From the NCBI GenBank assembly GCA_002409585.1, contig DHNP01000010.1:17324-81323 (forward strand): 64,000 nt of DNA. Direction: 5' to 3'. Made by a program: the position numbers and the translations under genes. The notes beneath the pieces are model-generated. The model did not search any database. It saw only the letters and a program-made list of their open reading frames with translations, and had not been told where the DNA came from. The first letter of the stretch is position 1; every line of letters begins with the position of its first letter. Origin of the DNA: Ruminococcaceae bacterium UBA5413 (GTDB taxonomy: Bacteria; Bacillota; Clostridia; Oscillospirales; Acutalibacteraceae). Below, piece by piece: positions 50,364 to 58,281 of the stretch.

Positions 50364-51788
50364 CTAGGCATTTTTGTGTTTCTTTTTATAGTCGTCGGCG
50401 ACTCTGCGCTTGTACTCGGCATCAGACTGCTCGCGTACTGCGCAGCGCTCTTTTGCAGCGCTTGAGTCCCAAATATCTTTTGAAGTTTCCGCCCAGTCTT
50501 TGGCGGCATCAAGGCATTTTGCGGTCAGGTCTTCAGCTTTTTCAGGGTGAAGCATGTCGGTTGACTTAGCGCCTGAATTTTTTACCATCTGTACGAGCCT
50601 TGCCGGATTATCCAAAAGCGGGCACGGGCGCAGCTGGTTGTGGTTAAAAGGCTGGTTGCGGCGGTATTCCATAAAAAGCGGGGACATGCATGCCTGCAAA
50701 ATCGTTTTATCCTTTATATTGGAGTCGGAGTAATGTATGAAAGCGCACGGCTCTATATCTCCGTTCGCGTTTATATGCAGGTAAGAACGCCCGCCGGCGA
50801 CACAGCCGTTCACATATTCGCCGTCATTCCAAAAATCCATGGTGAAAATCGGTTTTGTCTCCCTGAATTTTCTTATTTGGTCATACATATACTTTCGCTG
50901 CTGTGCTGTTGCGATGAGGTCAAGGGATGCATCGGCACCTACGGGTATGTATGTGAAAAGCCACGCGAATTTGCAGCCCTGCTCTATGAGAAAGTCAAAG
51001 TACTCGCTGCTGCCTATCGTTTCGGCATTTTTGCTTGTATAGCAGAGCGAAGTCCCAAAGGGAAGCTTTTTTTCCCTTAAAATGCGCATCGCGTTCAAGA
51101 CGGCCTTGTACGTACCTTTGCCGCGGCGCGAATCCGTTTCTTCTTCATAGCCTTCTATACTTATGGCCGGAACGAAATTGTTTACCTTTAGGACATTGTC
51201 CGCAAATTCCTCATCTATGAGGGTACCGTTTGTAAATGCGAGGAACGTGCAGTCGTTATGCTTGTCACATAGCTTAAGTATATCATCTTTCCTTACGAGC
51301 GGTTCTCCTCCGGAGAGTATGTACATGTAACAGCCGAATTCTTTGCCCTGCCGTATGATATCGTCCATTTGCCCAAGGGTTAAGCTTAACTTGTGGCCGT
51401 ATTCGGCGGCCCAGCAGCCGGTGCATTTAAGGTTGCACGCTGACGTCGGGTCCATAAGTATTGCCCAGGGAATATTGCAGTTGTATTTTTCTGAGTACTG
51501 ACCGATGCGTTTGCTGTAGATGAAATTAACGACCATATTTTCAAATGCTTTTTTGCGGTAACTTTCGTCTATATCGGTATAAAGGCTTGATATGAGCCTG
51601 TTCCAGTTATTTTTTGGGTCGGTCATAGATCCTTCTATCATGTCGTATGACTTGTTATGGCCTTCGTCCTTGTCAAATTTACGAAGCCAGTTAAGTACTT
51701 TGGGCACATTTTCCTGGGGATTGTTTTCAAGGTAGCCGAGCGCCTTCTTAATGCCGTATATTTCCAGCTTTTCTTTCACACTTGCCAT
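50364..51788 (-). CDS. radical SAM protein with SPASM-like C-terminal region
   Basis: A 474-residue protein. After a helical N-terminal region (about 1-105), the radical SAM core starts at WAILMDPTSACNLKCTGCWAAEYG (about 112), where CNLKCTGC provides the CxxxCxxC cluster ligands. LSGGEPLVRKDD (about 160) is the SAM-binding GGEP. Further cysteines in NGCVAGGRSYLHINANGDIEPCAFIHYSD (about 330-360) and RPCPLLDN (about 393) look like a SPASM-type auxiliary cluster. No peptide substrate or maturation partner is adjacent. AAAGGATTGG precedes the ATG. Substrate unknown. Confidence 0.85.
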   Translation of the reverse strand: MASVKEKLEIYGIKKALGYLENNPQENVPKVLNWLRKFDKDEGHNKSYDMIEGSMTDPKNNWNRLISSLYTDIDESYRKKAFENMVVNFIYSKRIGQYSEKYNCNIPWAILMDPTSACNLKCTGCWAAEYGHKLSLTLGQMDDIIRQGKEFGCYMYILSGGEPLVRKDDILKLCDKHNDCTFLAFTNGTLIDEEFADNVLKVNNFVPAISIEGYEEETDSRRGKGTYKAVLNAMRILREKKLPFGTSLCYTSKNAETIGSSEYFDFLIEQGCKFAWLFTYIPVGADASLDLIATAQQRKYMYDQIRKFRETKPIFTMDFWNDGEYVNGCVAGGRSYLHINANGDIEPCAFIHYSDSNIKDKTILQACMSPLFMEYRRNQPFNHNQLRPCPLLDNPARLVQMVKNSGAKSTDMLHPEKAEDLTAKCLDAAKDWAETSKDIWDSSAAKERCAVREQSDAEYKRRVADDYKKKHKNA

Positions 51789-52086
51789 TTTAGACCAATC
51801 CTTTCATATAAATCAAATATGCTGTTTTAATATAAAAAGCGGGAAAAAATATAGAAATATCCGCCAAACTATTATTCCATGACAATATAATACCATTTAT
51901 GTCTAATTTGTATATATACATTATTTATACACTGTCTAAAATTCATACGTAAATTATTTTTTGTAGTATGCCGCAGGGAAGACAAACGCCTTGTTTACAT
52001 AATTGTACTAATGCTTTTATACTTCATTACTATTCACAACTAAAAAAATTATGTATGGCAATATGCACGTCATGGCCTTTAGGTGT
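51789..52086. other. AT-rich intergenic region without a gene
   Basis: About 300 bp between the radical SAM gene and the terminator of the ceramidase-like gene. It is markedly AT-rich with many TATA-like runs, including a near-palindrome TTGTATATATACA around 51908-51920. The minus-strand promoter for the radical SAM gene must lie here, but no -35/-10 pair stands out. No reading frame or RNA gene is seen. Confidence 0.5.
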
Positions 52087-52140
52087 AAAATACAAAAAAT
52101 GACCGGCCCGCCTTTAAACGAAAGAAAGGCAGGCCGGTCC
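52087..52140 (-). terminator. terminator after the ceramidase-like gene
   Basis: On the minus strand GGACCGGCCTGCCTTT pairs with AAAGGCGGGCCGGTC (within 52101-52140), followed by ATTTTTTGTATTTT. It ends the nagA-nagB-ceramidase-like transcript. Confidence 0.85.
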
Positions 52141-52161
52141 TATAAGATTATGACAACCTGA

Positions 52162-53457
52162 TTAATATTTATCAGGTTCTCCAAGCATTGATTTTACAAG
52201 GGACGAAGCAGCATCTATTATCCGTTCGCCTTCACCGGGCGCGAAAAGGGCCGTCATGGTTTCATAGCCGCCCTCGCCATATGATTTTTTGTCCGGAATG
52301 TAGCTGTAATTGCCGTTTCCGTAGCAGACTATGCTGAGGTTTATGTCGGGGAAATTACCTTTCAGCTTTAAAGCGAGCGGTGTAAACAGTTCACCGGGTA
52401 TATATACAAAGAACACGCTGTTTATCTTAAGCGCTTTTATCTGAAAATGTATTGACTTTTTTGAACCGATGTTTTTAACTATCTCGAGGTTCATAAGCGC
52501 GCCCTCGTAAGCCGACTGCACAAGCCTCAGGCACCCTTTTTCAATATGCGCTTTTTCGGCCTTCACTTTAGCTTCAAGCGCTTTTGAAAGCTCCGACTTT
52601 GCCTTCTCAAGGGACGGAAGTTCTTTAACTTTCACGTCAAGCGCGGCGGATGACGCTTTGATATCTGTGAGCGGCGCAGGTGAATCACCTAAATTTAATA
52701 GTTTTAATGCTTCGCCGCCCAATATGCTGCCGATGCGCCTTACTTCCGAAAAGGAAGCTTCCTTTCGTGTGAAACGCGTGCTTACGTCACCGCAGGCTCC
52801 ATTTAAAAAGAGGGCACAGGCGATATTATCCTGTGACTCTAATATGTTTGCCGCCTGCCCGGGATAATCTGCCGTAACAGACCTGTTGCCGGCATCCATT
52901 ATAGTTGGGTGGCACGCGTAATTGTACATAACTATTTTTTTACCGTCAGTACGGTCAAGCGAAAGTATGGAAAAGCTGTCGTCTATGGGGTACGACGGGT
53001 CGCGCCTGTTAAGCCCTATTCCGCGCAGATGTGACTTTTGTGTTGAAATTGAAAAGCCGCACATATTTGAAAGTGCTTTTCCGGCACACCAGATTATTTG
53101 CTTTAAGACGCCGTCTGCTATAGGCCCGTCACTGACTGACATATCGAAATAGCCGCCGCCGTCCGTTTCGTCCATAGGGCCAGAGTGCGTGTGGATACAG
53201 CTTACAAAAACATTTTTACTTTTAATGCTGTATTTTTTTTCGAGCCGGCCGCATAATGAAGCAATAAACTTGTCACTTACCATTAAAAGGTCAAGCTGCA
53301 CTATGATGAAAGTTTCATCAGCTTTTATAACGGCCGCACGTGCAAAAAGGTTATCGTGTATGCTTTCAGCGCGCCTTGCGCATGCATAACCTGAAAGAAG
53401 AGTGCCTAACGGGGGAGTAATGGTCGCTTTTGCATATCCAGCGGCAGGTGTTACCAT
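52162..53457 (-). CDS. neutral/alkaline ceramidase N-terminal-domain-like protein
   Basis: A 431-residue protein matching the neutral ceramidase N-terminal family (PF04734-type): AGYAKATITPPLGTLLSGYA at the start, VSCIHTHSGPMDETDGG (about 85), NYACHPTIMD (about 187), TADYPG and NGACGDVSTRF (about 223). These carry the expected zinc histidines and the GDVS active-site serine region. There is no signal peptide and the large C-terminal ceramidase domain is short, so a cytoplasmic amidase on a small amide or amino sugar is more likely than true ceramidase. It lies 93 bp after nagB. Confidence 0.72.
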   Translation of the reverse strand: MVTPAAGYAKATITPPLGTLLSGYACARRAESIHDNLFARAAVIKADETFIIVQLDLLMVSDKFIASLCGRLEKKYSIKSKNVFVSCIHTHSGPMDETDGGGYFDMSVSDGPIADGVLKQIIWCAGKALSNMCGFSISTQKSHLRGIGLNRRDPSYPIDDSFSILSLDRTDGKKIVMYNYACHPTIMDAGNRSVTADYPGQAANILESQDNIACALFLNGACGDVSTRFTRKEASFSEVRRIGSILGGEALKLLNLGDSPAPLTDIKASSAALDVKVKELPSLEKAKSELSKALEAKVKAEKAHIEKGCLRLVQSAYEGALMNLEIVKNIGSKKSIHFQIKALKINSVFFVYIPGELFTPLALKLKGNFPDINLSIVCYGNGNYSYIPDKKSYGEGGYETMTALFAPGEGERIIDAASSLVKSMLGEPDKY

Positions 53458-53550
53458 TTTTACAGCATCCTTTCAATCAATAAGCCTATATAAACGGCAG
53501 CTTTGCTTTCGCGTGCTGAGAGCAAAGCCGCATACTTAACGCGGGACGGA

Positions 53551-54276
53551 TTAACCGCATATTTTTGAAAGGGCATCTTTGTCCGCTACCACAGTGAAGT
53601 TTGGGTGCAGCTGGAGTATTGAAGCCGGTACTTGCGGCGTTACAGGGCCGAACAGCGCCCGCTTCAGGGTTTCGGCCTTACCGATGCCGTTTACGACCAT
53701 AAGCACCCTTTTTGACTGCATTATAGACATAAGCCCCATTGTTACTGCAAATTTCGGCACATCGTCTATGCTGCTGAAAAACCTTGAATTGTCTTTTATG
53801 GTTTGTTCTTTCAGAGCCACTTTGTGTGTGTATTTTGGAAAGCTGCCGGCCGGTTCGTTAAAGCCTATGTGGCCGGTTTTGCCAAGACCTAAAAGCTGAA
53901 GGTCTATCCCGCCGAATGAGGCTATCATTTCGTCGTATTTGCGGCAGTCTTCTTCTTTTGTGAAGCCGTCGGGGACGTGTACGTTTTCAGGTTTTATGTT
54001 AATATGCCTGAAAAGGTTTTCGTGCATGTAGTAGTGGTAGCTCTGTGGGTTGTCGGGTCTCATACCGCAGTACTCGTCAAGGTTGAAGCTGCGCACGCAG
54101 CTGAAGTCGGCGTCGCCGCTGATGTACTTGGCTACAAGTTCTTTATAAGTTCCCAAAGGGGTGGAGCCGGTGGCTAACCCAAGGATGCAGCCGGGGAATA
54201 AGCTCACCTGGGAAAAAATGATGTTTGCCGCTTTCCTGCTCATATCGTTATAATCCGCTGCTTTTATGATTTTCAT
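53551..54276 (-). CDS. nagB: glucosamine-6-phosphate deaminase
   Basis: A 241-residue enzyme turning glucosamine-6-P into fructose-6-P and ammonia. LGLATGSTPLGTYKELV (about 33), SFNLDEYCGM (about 65), LGLGKTGHIGFNEP (about 133) and a late VNGIGKAETLK (about 194) are the expected motifs. The length matches the shorter allostery-free Gram-positive class. AAAGGGG precedes the ATG. It follows nagA by 80 bp. Confidence 0.95.
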   Translation of the reverse strand: MKIIKAADYNDMSRKAANIIFSQVSLFPGCILGLATGSTPLGTYKELVAKYISGDADFSCVRSFNLDEYCGMRPDNPQSYHYYMHENLFRHINIKPENVHVPDGFTKEEDCRKYDEMIASFGGIDLQLLGLGKTGHIGFNEPAGSFPKYTHKVALKEQTIKDNSRFFSSIDDVPKFAVTMGLMSIMQSKRVLMVVNGIGKAETLKRALFGPVTPQVPASILQLHPNFTVVADKDALSKICG

Positions 54277-54356
54277 TATTAATAACCCCTTTTATATCAA
54301 ATTAGATACAATATTCGATAGTATTTTTCTGACTCCGCGCGGTGAAAAAACGCCAT

Positions 54357-55517
54357 TTAACATTTATAGACGATTTTACCGCCTACTAAAACGGTCTTGA
54401 CGTTAACGCCGCCGTCAAAAATAACAAGGTCGGCGTCTTTTCCTACGTCTATACTGCCTTTTTTATCTGCTTTGCCAATCTGTTTGGCGGGGTTGTAGCT
54501 CGCCATGTATACGGCATCGCAGAGTGAAACGCCGACTTTTTCAACCATATTTTTTACTGCGCGGTTCAGCGTGAGCGTGGAGCCGGCCAGCGTGCCGTCC
54601 TCAAGGCGGACCTGGTTGTTTTTGACTATGACCATGCGCCCGTCGTCCATATATTCACCGTCTGGCAGCCCGTTGCCGCGCAGAGAGTCGGTTATGAGGG
54701 CTATATTGTCGCGGCCTTTCATTTTCACCGCTATTTTCATTGTGGCAGGGTGTACATGTATGCCGTCGCAAATCATCTCACAGCATACCCTCCGGTCCAA
54801 AAGGCACGCGGCAAGCACGCCCGGCTCTTTGTGGCTTAAAGCCCTCATGCCGTTGTAAAGATGCGTAGCTTCTGTTATGCCGTTGTTTATCCCGTCCATT
54901 GCCTCTGCATAAGTTGCGTTTGTATGGCCTGCCGCTACGGTAATCCCTTTTTCCGTTAGAAAACGGACGGCGTCTGCGCTTTTTTCGAGTTCGGGCGCGA
55001 GAGCGAGTATTTTTATGCAGCCTTTTCCCGCTTCAATATAACCTGATAATTCATCAATGTCAATGTCGGCTATATATTCGGCAGGCTGCGCGCCTTTTTT
55101 TATCTGTGAAAAATAAGGCCCTTCAAGGTACAGCCCCAGAACCTGCGAGGCGCCGTTGTATTTGCCGCCCATAAAATCGACGGCGTTTGTTATCGCCTTT
55201 AAAGTGTTTTCACGCGACGACGTTAACGTAGTTGCCAAAAAACCGGTCACGCCGTTTTTAATGTGGAATTTTGACATTGTGTCGAGCGCTTCGTAAGTAG
55301 CATCCATAGCGTCCGCGCCGTTGTTACCGTGGTTATGCAGGTCTATGAAGCCGGGCGAAAGGTACATGCCGTTTCCGTCTATGACACTGCATGATGTTTC
55401 CGCACGGTTTTCATCGCATATGGAAGCTATTTTACCGTTTTTTACGATAACCCCCCGGCCGGCGATTATAGAATTTCTTGTGATTATTTTTACGTTTTTT
55501 ATAAAATAACCTTCCAT
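54357..55517 (-). CDS. nagA: N-acetylglucosamine-6-phosphate deacetylase (copy 1)
   Basis: A 386-residue amidohydrolase producing glucosamine-6-P for NagB. SPGFIDLHNHGNNGADAMD (about 53) carries the HxH, LYLEGPYFS (about 130) the metal glutamate, AAGHTNATY (about 193) and EATHLYNGMRAL (about 213) two histidines, and ALITDSLRGNG (about 270) the catalytic aspartate. AAAGGAG lies 7 nt before the ATG. It is in the nagA-nagB order behind a NagR-type operator and differs clearly from the second NagA at 60220-61398. Confidence 0.93.
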   Translation of the reverse strand: MEGYFIKNVKIITRNSIIAGRGVIVKNGKIASICDENRAETSCSVIDGNGMYLSPGFIDLHNHGNNGADAMDATYEALDTMSKFHIKNGVTGFLATTLTSSRENTLKAITNAVDFMGGKYNGASQVLGLYLEGPYFSQIKKGAQPAEYIADIDIDELSGYIEAGKGCIKILALAPELEKSADAVRFLTEKGITVAAGHTNATYAEAMDGINNGITEATHLYNGMRALSHKEPGVLAACLLDRRVCCEMICDGIHVHPATMKIAVKMKGRDNIALITDSLRGNGLPDGEYMDDGRMVIVKNNQVRLEDGTLAGSTLTLNRAVKNMVEKVGVSLCDAVYMASYNPAKQIGKADKKGSIDVGKDADLVIFDGGVNVKTVLVGGKIVYKC

Positions 55518-55577
55518 TGTCAGTTCTCCTTTTACAGCTTTACGGTTTACATTTTATATTCCATATAGTAGCAATAA

Positions 55578-55778
55578 TCATGCCAAAACGGTTTTAAGTT
55601 CAGGGTAAAGCCCTAAGAGCTCTTTGCGCTTTTCATCGCTGTAATTGTCGTTCCCATATACGTTTGCGCTTTGCAGCACATAAGGGCCTTTACCTTCTTT
55701 AATTAAATATCCGACGATTTTACTGACAAATGCAAACAAAATTCCGGATATGGGTGCTGTGGAGCCGCTATCTATATA
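55578..55778 (-). pseudogene. 5'-truncated coding remnant resembling the C-terminus of a SIS-domain protein
   Basis: The minus strand reads through 66 codons with protein-like composition and ends at TGA (55578-55580), but the frame begins right after a stop (55779-55781) and has no ATG. It contains DSGSTAPISGILFAF, GYLIKEGKGPYVLQSANVYGND and LLGLYPEL. The pattern GS(T)..SG....., then a G-x-PxVxxSAN-x-xG-D stretch, aligns with the end of SIS-domain sugar-phosphate proteins, including the intact one at 61516-62226 (LSKGYTPPVYMSENVDGG). This is probably a deletion remnant. The rest of 55518-55837 holds the nagA ribosome site and the NagR-type promoter. Confidence 0.55.
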
Positions 55779-55797
55779 TTATATTGTCTATACCAGT
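55778..55797 (-). promoter_or_regulatory. NagR (dre-type) operator overlapping a promoter for nagA-nagB
   Basis: On the minus strand TGGTATAGACAA (55784-55795) is immediately followed by TATAAT (55778-55783). The 12-mer equals the core of the Bacillus subtilis NagR/YvoA site upstream of nagAB. The -35 (around TATTTC) is poor. A repressor here would block the -10 directly. The matching GntR/UTRA regulator is encoded 0.8 kb away at 56571-57314. Confidence 0.75.
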
Positions 55798-55837
55798 TAT
55801 GAAATAATACCCGATTGCGTAATACCAGCGGCGGTAA

Positions 55838-56530
55838 TTATTTATTTAAAAGCGCCTTGTACCCATTGACTATTTTAACCCCTGAGCTTGTACCTATACG
55901 CCGCGCGCCGGCGTTTATAAGGGCAAGCGCCGTGCCGACATCGCGTATGCCTCCGGCGGCTTTAATCTTAACTTCATTTCCAACCGCGGCTTTCATAAGG
56001 CGGACGTCTTCTACAGTTGCCCCGCCGGACCCGAAACCCGTTGAAGTCTTGATAAAGTCGGGTTTTACCCTGCAGGCTATGCCGCACATGGCCTTTTTTT
56101 CATCGTCGGTAAGGAAGCAGTTTTCAAAAATAACTTTGACTATGGCACCTTTTTCACGGCAGACCGAAACGATTTGCCGCATTTCATTTTCTAAGTAGGG
56201 CAGGTTGCCGCTTTTAAGTTCTGTAATGTTTATAACGTAGTCTATTTCATCAGCGCCGTTTTTAAGTGCGTCCGCTGTTTCAAACACCTTGGACTCTACC
56301 GTAGTTTGGCCGAGAGGAAAGCCGACCGCAACGCCGACATGGACTCCCGAACCTTTTAAAAGCTGCGAGCATCTCACTGCCTGGGCACCGTTTATGGCTA
56401 CCATTTTAAAGTGGTATTCCATGCTTTCCCTGCAAAGTTTTTCAAAGTCTTCCGGAAGCGCATCGGGCTTAAGCAGGGTGTGGTCAATCATGCCGGCTAA
56501 ATCTTCTGGAGAGAGTTTAACGTTTTCCAT
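55838..56530 (-). CDS. deoC: deoxyribose-phosphate aldolase
   Basis: A 230-residue class I aldolase. MIDHTLLKPDA (about 14), VGFPLGQTTVESKVFE (about 71) and the Schiff-base lysine in PDFIKTSTGFG (about 150), with IKAAGGIRD near 185, are intact. The ATG at 56530 follows AAGGAGG by 5 nt; a longer upstream frame has no ribosome site. The gene lies between the regulator and the nagA promoter, an unusual place for deoC. A role on another 2-deoxy or amino sugar phosphate is possible. Confidence 0.92.
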   Translation of the reverse strand: MENVKLSPEDLAGMIDHTLLKPDALPEDFEKLCRESMEYHFKMVAINGAQAVRCSQLLKGSGVHVGVAVGFPLGQTTVESKVFETADALKNGADEIDYVINITELKSGNLPYLENEMRQIVSVCREKGAIVKVIFENCFLTDDEKKAMCGIACRVKPDFIKTSTGFGSGGATVEDVRLMKAAVGNEVKIKAAGGIRDVGTALALINAGARRIGTSSGVKIVNGYKALLNK

Positions 56531-56570
56531 AAAAGCCTCCTTATTGGCGCGGTAAATGTTTTGTGTATGT

Positions 56571-57314
56571 CTAAACCTCAAGCTGCATTGAAAACGAGTA
56601 ACGGTCACCGCGGTAAATCGAGATGACTGTTTCAATGGGCTGACGTTTTTTTGTTAACGTAACGCGGTGTATAGAAAAAACAGGCGCTCCGGGCGCAACT
56701 TCAAGGAGTTTGGCAAATTTTTTGCTGCACAGCCCTACTTCTATGGACTCGGTGGCATCTGAAAGTTCAACGCCGCATTTTTCTTTTATTGTTGTGTAAA
56801 GGGAATCTCCGCTCTCATATTTCTGCAGTAAATTCGGGACAAGGCTTTCGTTGATGTAAGTGTCCTCAAGCGCCATTGGCTCGTCGTTTGCAAGCCTCAG
56901 ACGCTTCAGGTTTATTACCTGGTCGCCTGCGTTAATGTGCAGGATTTCGGCTATATCAAGCGGCGCCGGCGTAAGTTTTAAAAGCAGCGTTTTGCTGCCG
57001 GGCTTAAGGCCGCGGGCGAACATGTCGTCCGTAAAGCTTGTGAGCTTGTTTAGCTTTTGGTCTAATTTAGGCGTACAGACAAAATTGCCCAGCCCTTTTT
57101 TACTGTAAATAAGCCCTTCGTTTTTAAGCGACTCGATGGCTCCGCGTACCGTCATCCTGCTTATTTGGAACTGGCTGCAGAACTCCCGCTCAGACGGGAT
57201 TTTATCACCGGTACGCCAGACATTGCCGGCTATCTGCTGCTTTATATACTGTGTCAGCTGATAATATATTGGGATTATACTGTCTTTGTTTATTTTTTCT
57301 CCGTTACCGGCCAC
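56571..57314 (-). CDS. nagR: GntR/HutC-family regulator, NagR-like
   Basis: A 247-residue repressor with an N-terminal winged HTH (IPIYYQLTQYIKQQIAGNVWRTGDKIPSERE, then ISRMTVRGAIESLKNEGLIYSKKGLG, about 14-75) and a C-terminal UTRA effector domain (about 95-240; EDTYINESLVPNLL, EVGLCSKKFAKLLEV, RVTLTKKRQPIETVISIYRGDRY). NagR-type regulators respond to phosphorylated amino sugars. The start is a GTG with AAAGGATG upstream. A perfect NagR-core operator is nearby. GlcNAc-6-P or GlcN-6-P as effector is inferred. Confidence 0.85.
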   Translation of the reverse strand: MAGNGEKINKDSIIPIYYQLTQYIKQQIAGNVWRTGDKIPSEREFCSQFQISRMTVRGAIESLKNEGLIYSKKGLGNFVCTPKLDQKLNKLTSFTDDMFARGLKPGSKTLLLKLTPAPLDIAEILHINAGDQVINLKRLRLANDEPMALEDTYINESLVPNLLQKYESGDSLYTTIKEKCGVELSDATESIEVGLCSKKFAKLLEVAPGAPVFSIHRVTLTKKRQPIETVISIYRGDRYSFSMQLEV

Positions 57315-57456
57315 AGATGATGCATCCTTTCCGACTGCTTACACATATTAAAAAATATATAAACATAAACCTGTTTATTATATATCAGAAAAAAGCCAGT
57401 GTCAATGAATGTTTGCATTTTGTATAAGACGACCGGAAAAACTTGTAAGGCCGGTT

Positions 57457-58281
57457 TTACATAAGCATTGACAAAGCTTGTGAAAGGCCGTTTTTATCTA
57501 TTGCTCCGGTTATTACGTCGGCCTGCTTTTTCAGTGCTTCATCGGCATTTCCCATTGCGACGCCAATTCCGGCGGTTTGAACCATTTGGATATCGTTGAC
57601 ATCGTCGCCTATGGCGGCGGCGTTTTCACGGTGCAAACCGTGCATATGTAAATACGTTATCATGCTCGTGCCTTTGTTTATCCCCGAGGCACTGTATTCG
57701 AGGAAATGCCTGCCGCGCAGCGCCAAAAATACCCCCGGGACGTTTGACAGCTTTTTTTCAAGCTGTGACTGTAACCGGCGGGTGCCGGCATACGCATTGA
57801 ACTTAACGTATTTTTTTTGGGCTACAAGCTCCGGCCAGTCGCTGTCTTTTACATAGACCGGTTCATCCATAAGGTTTTCTGCGGCAAGCTCGGCGTGCGT
57901 TTTTTTTGTTCTTTCCATAAAAGGCTTTAATGCTTCGTCGGCATAGAAGTGGTTTGGTGTAGAGCAGCACTTTATTGCGTTTTGGTTACGGCATATTTCT
58001 ATACACTCCGTAAGTGAATCCTTCGGCATCAGGTTTAAGACTTTGAATTTTTCACATTTGTCATCTGTTATGAAACCGCCGTTGCAGCCTATGACTGGAA
58101 GAACCAAGCCCGCCTTTTTTAATACGGCCTTTATTTCGGGGAAAATACGTCCGGAATTTATAACTATTTTTACATTGCTTTGCATTAATTCTTTTATAAG
58201 ACGGACTGAGGTATCCGTAATCTTGCCGTGCGAGTCCATCAGCGTTCCGTCTATATCTATAAATACCGACTCAACATTCAT
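57457..58281 (-). CDS. Cof-type HAD-IIB family phosphatase
   Basis: A 274-residue HAD hydrolase. Motif I is FIDIDGTLMDSHGK (about residue 7), the motif II region is VINSGR (about 40), and motif IV is GDDVNDIQMVQTAGIGVAMGNA (about 223). The IIB cap spans about 85-190. Such enzymes dephosphorylate sugar phosphates. The ATG overlaps the ptsI stop by 4 bp (ATGA), so it is translationally coupled to the PTS operon and probably acts on its sugar phosphates or limits their build-up. Confidence 0.88.
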   Translation of the reverse strand: MNVESVFIDIDGTLMDSHGKITDTSVRLIKELMQSNVKIVINSGRIFPEIKAVLKKAGLVLPVIGCNGGFITDDKCEKFKVLNLMPKDSLTECIEICRNQNAIKCCSTPNHFYADEALKPFMERTKKTHAELAAENLMDEPVYVKDSDWPELVAQKKYVKFNAYAGTRRLQSQLEKKLSNVPGVFLALRGRHFLEYSASGINKGTSMITYLHMHGLHRENAAAIGDDVNDIQMVQTAGIGVAMGNADEALKKQADVITGAIDKNGLSQALSMLM

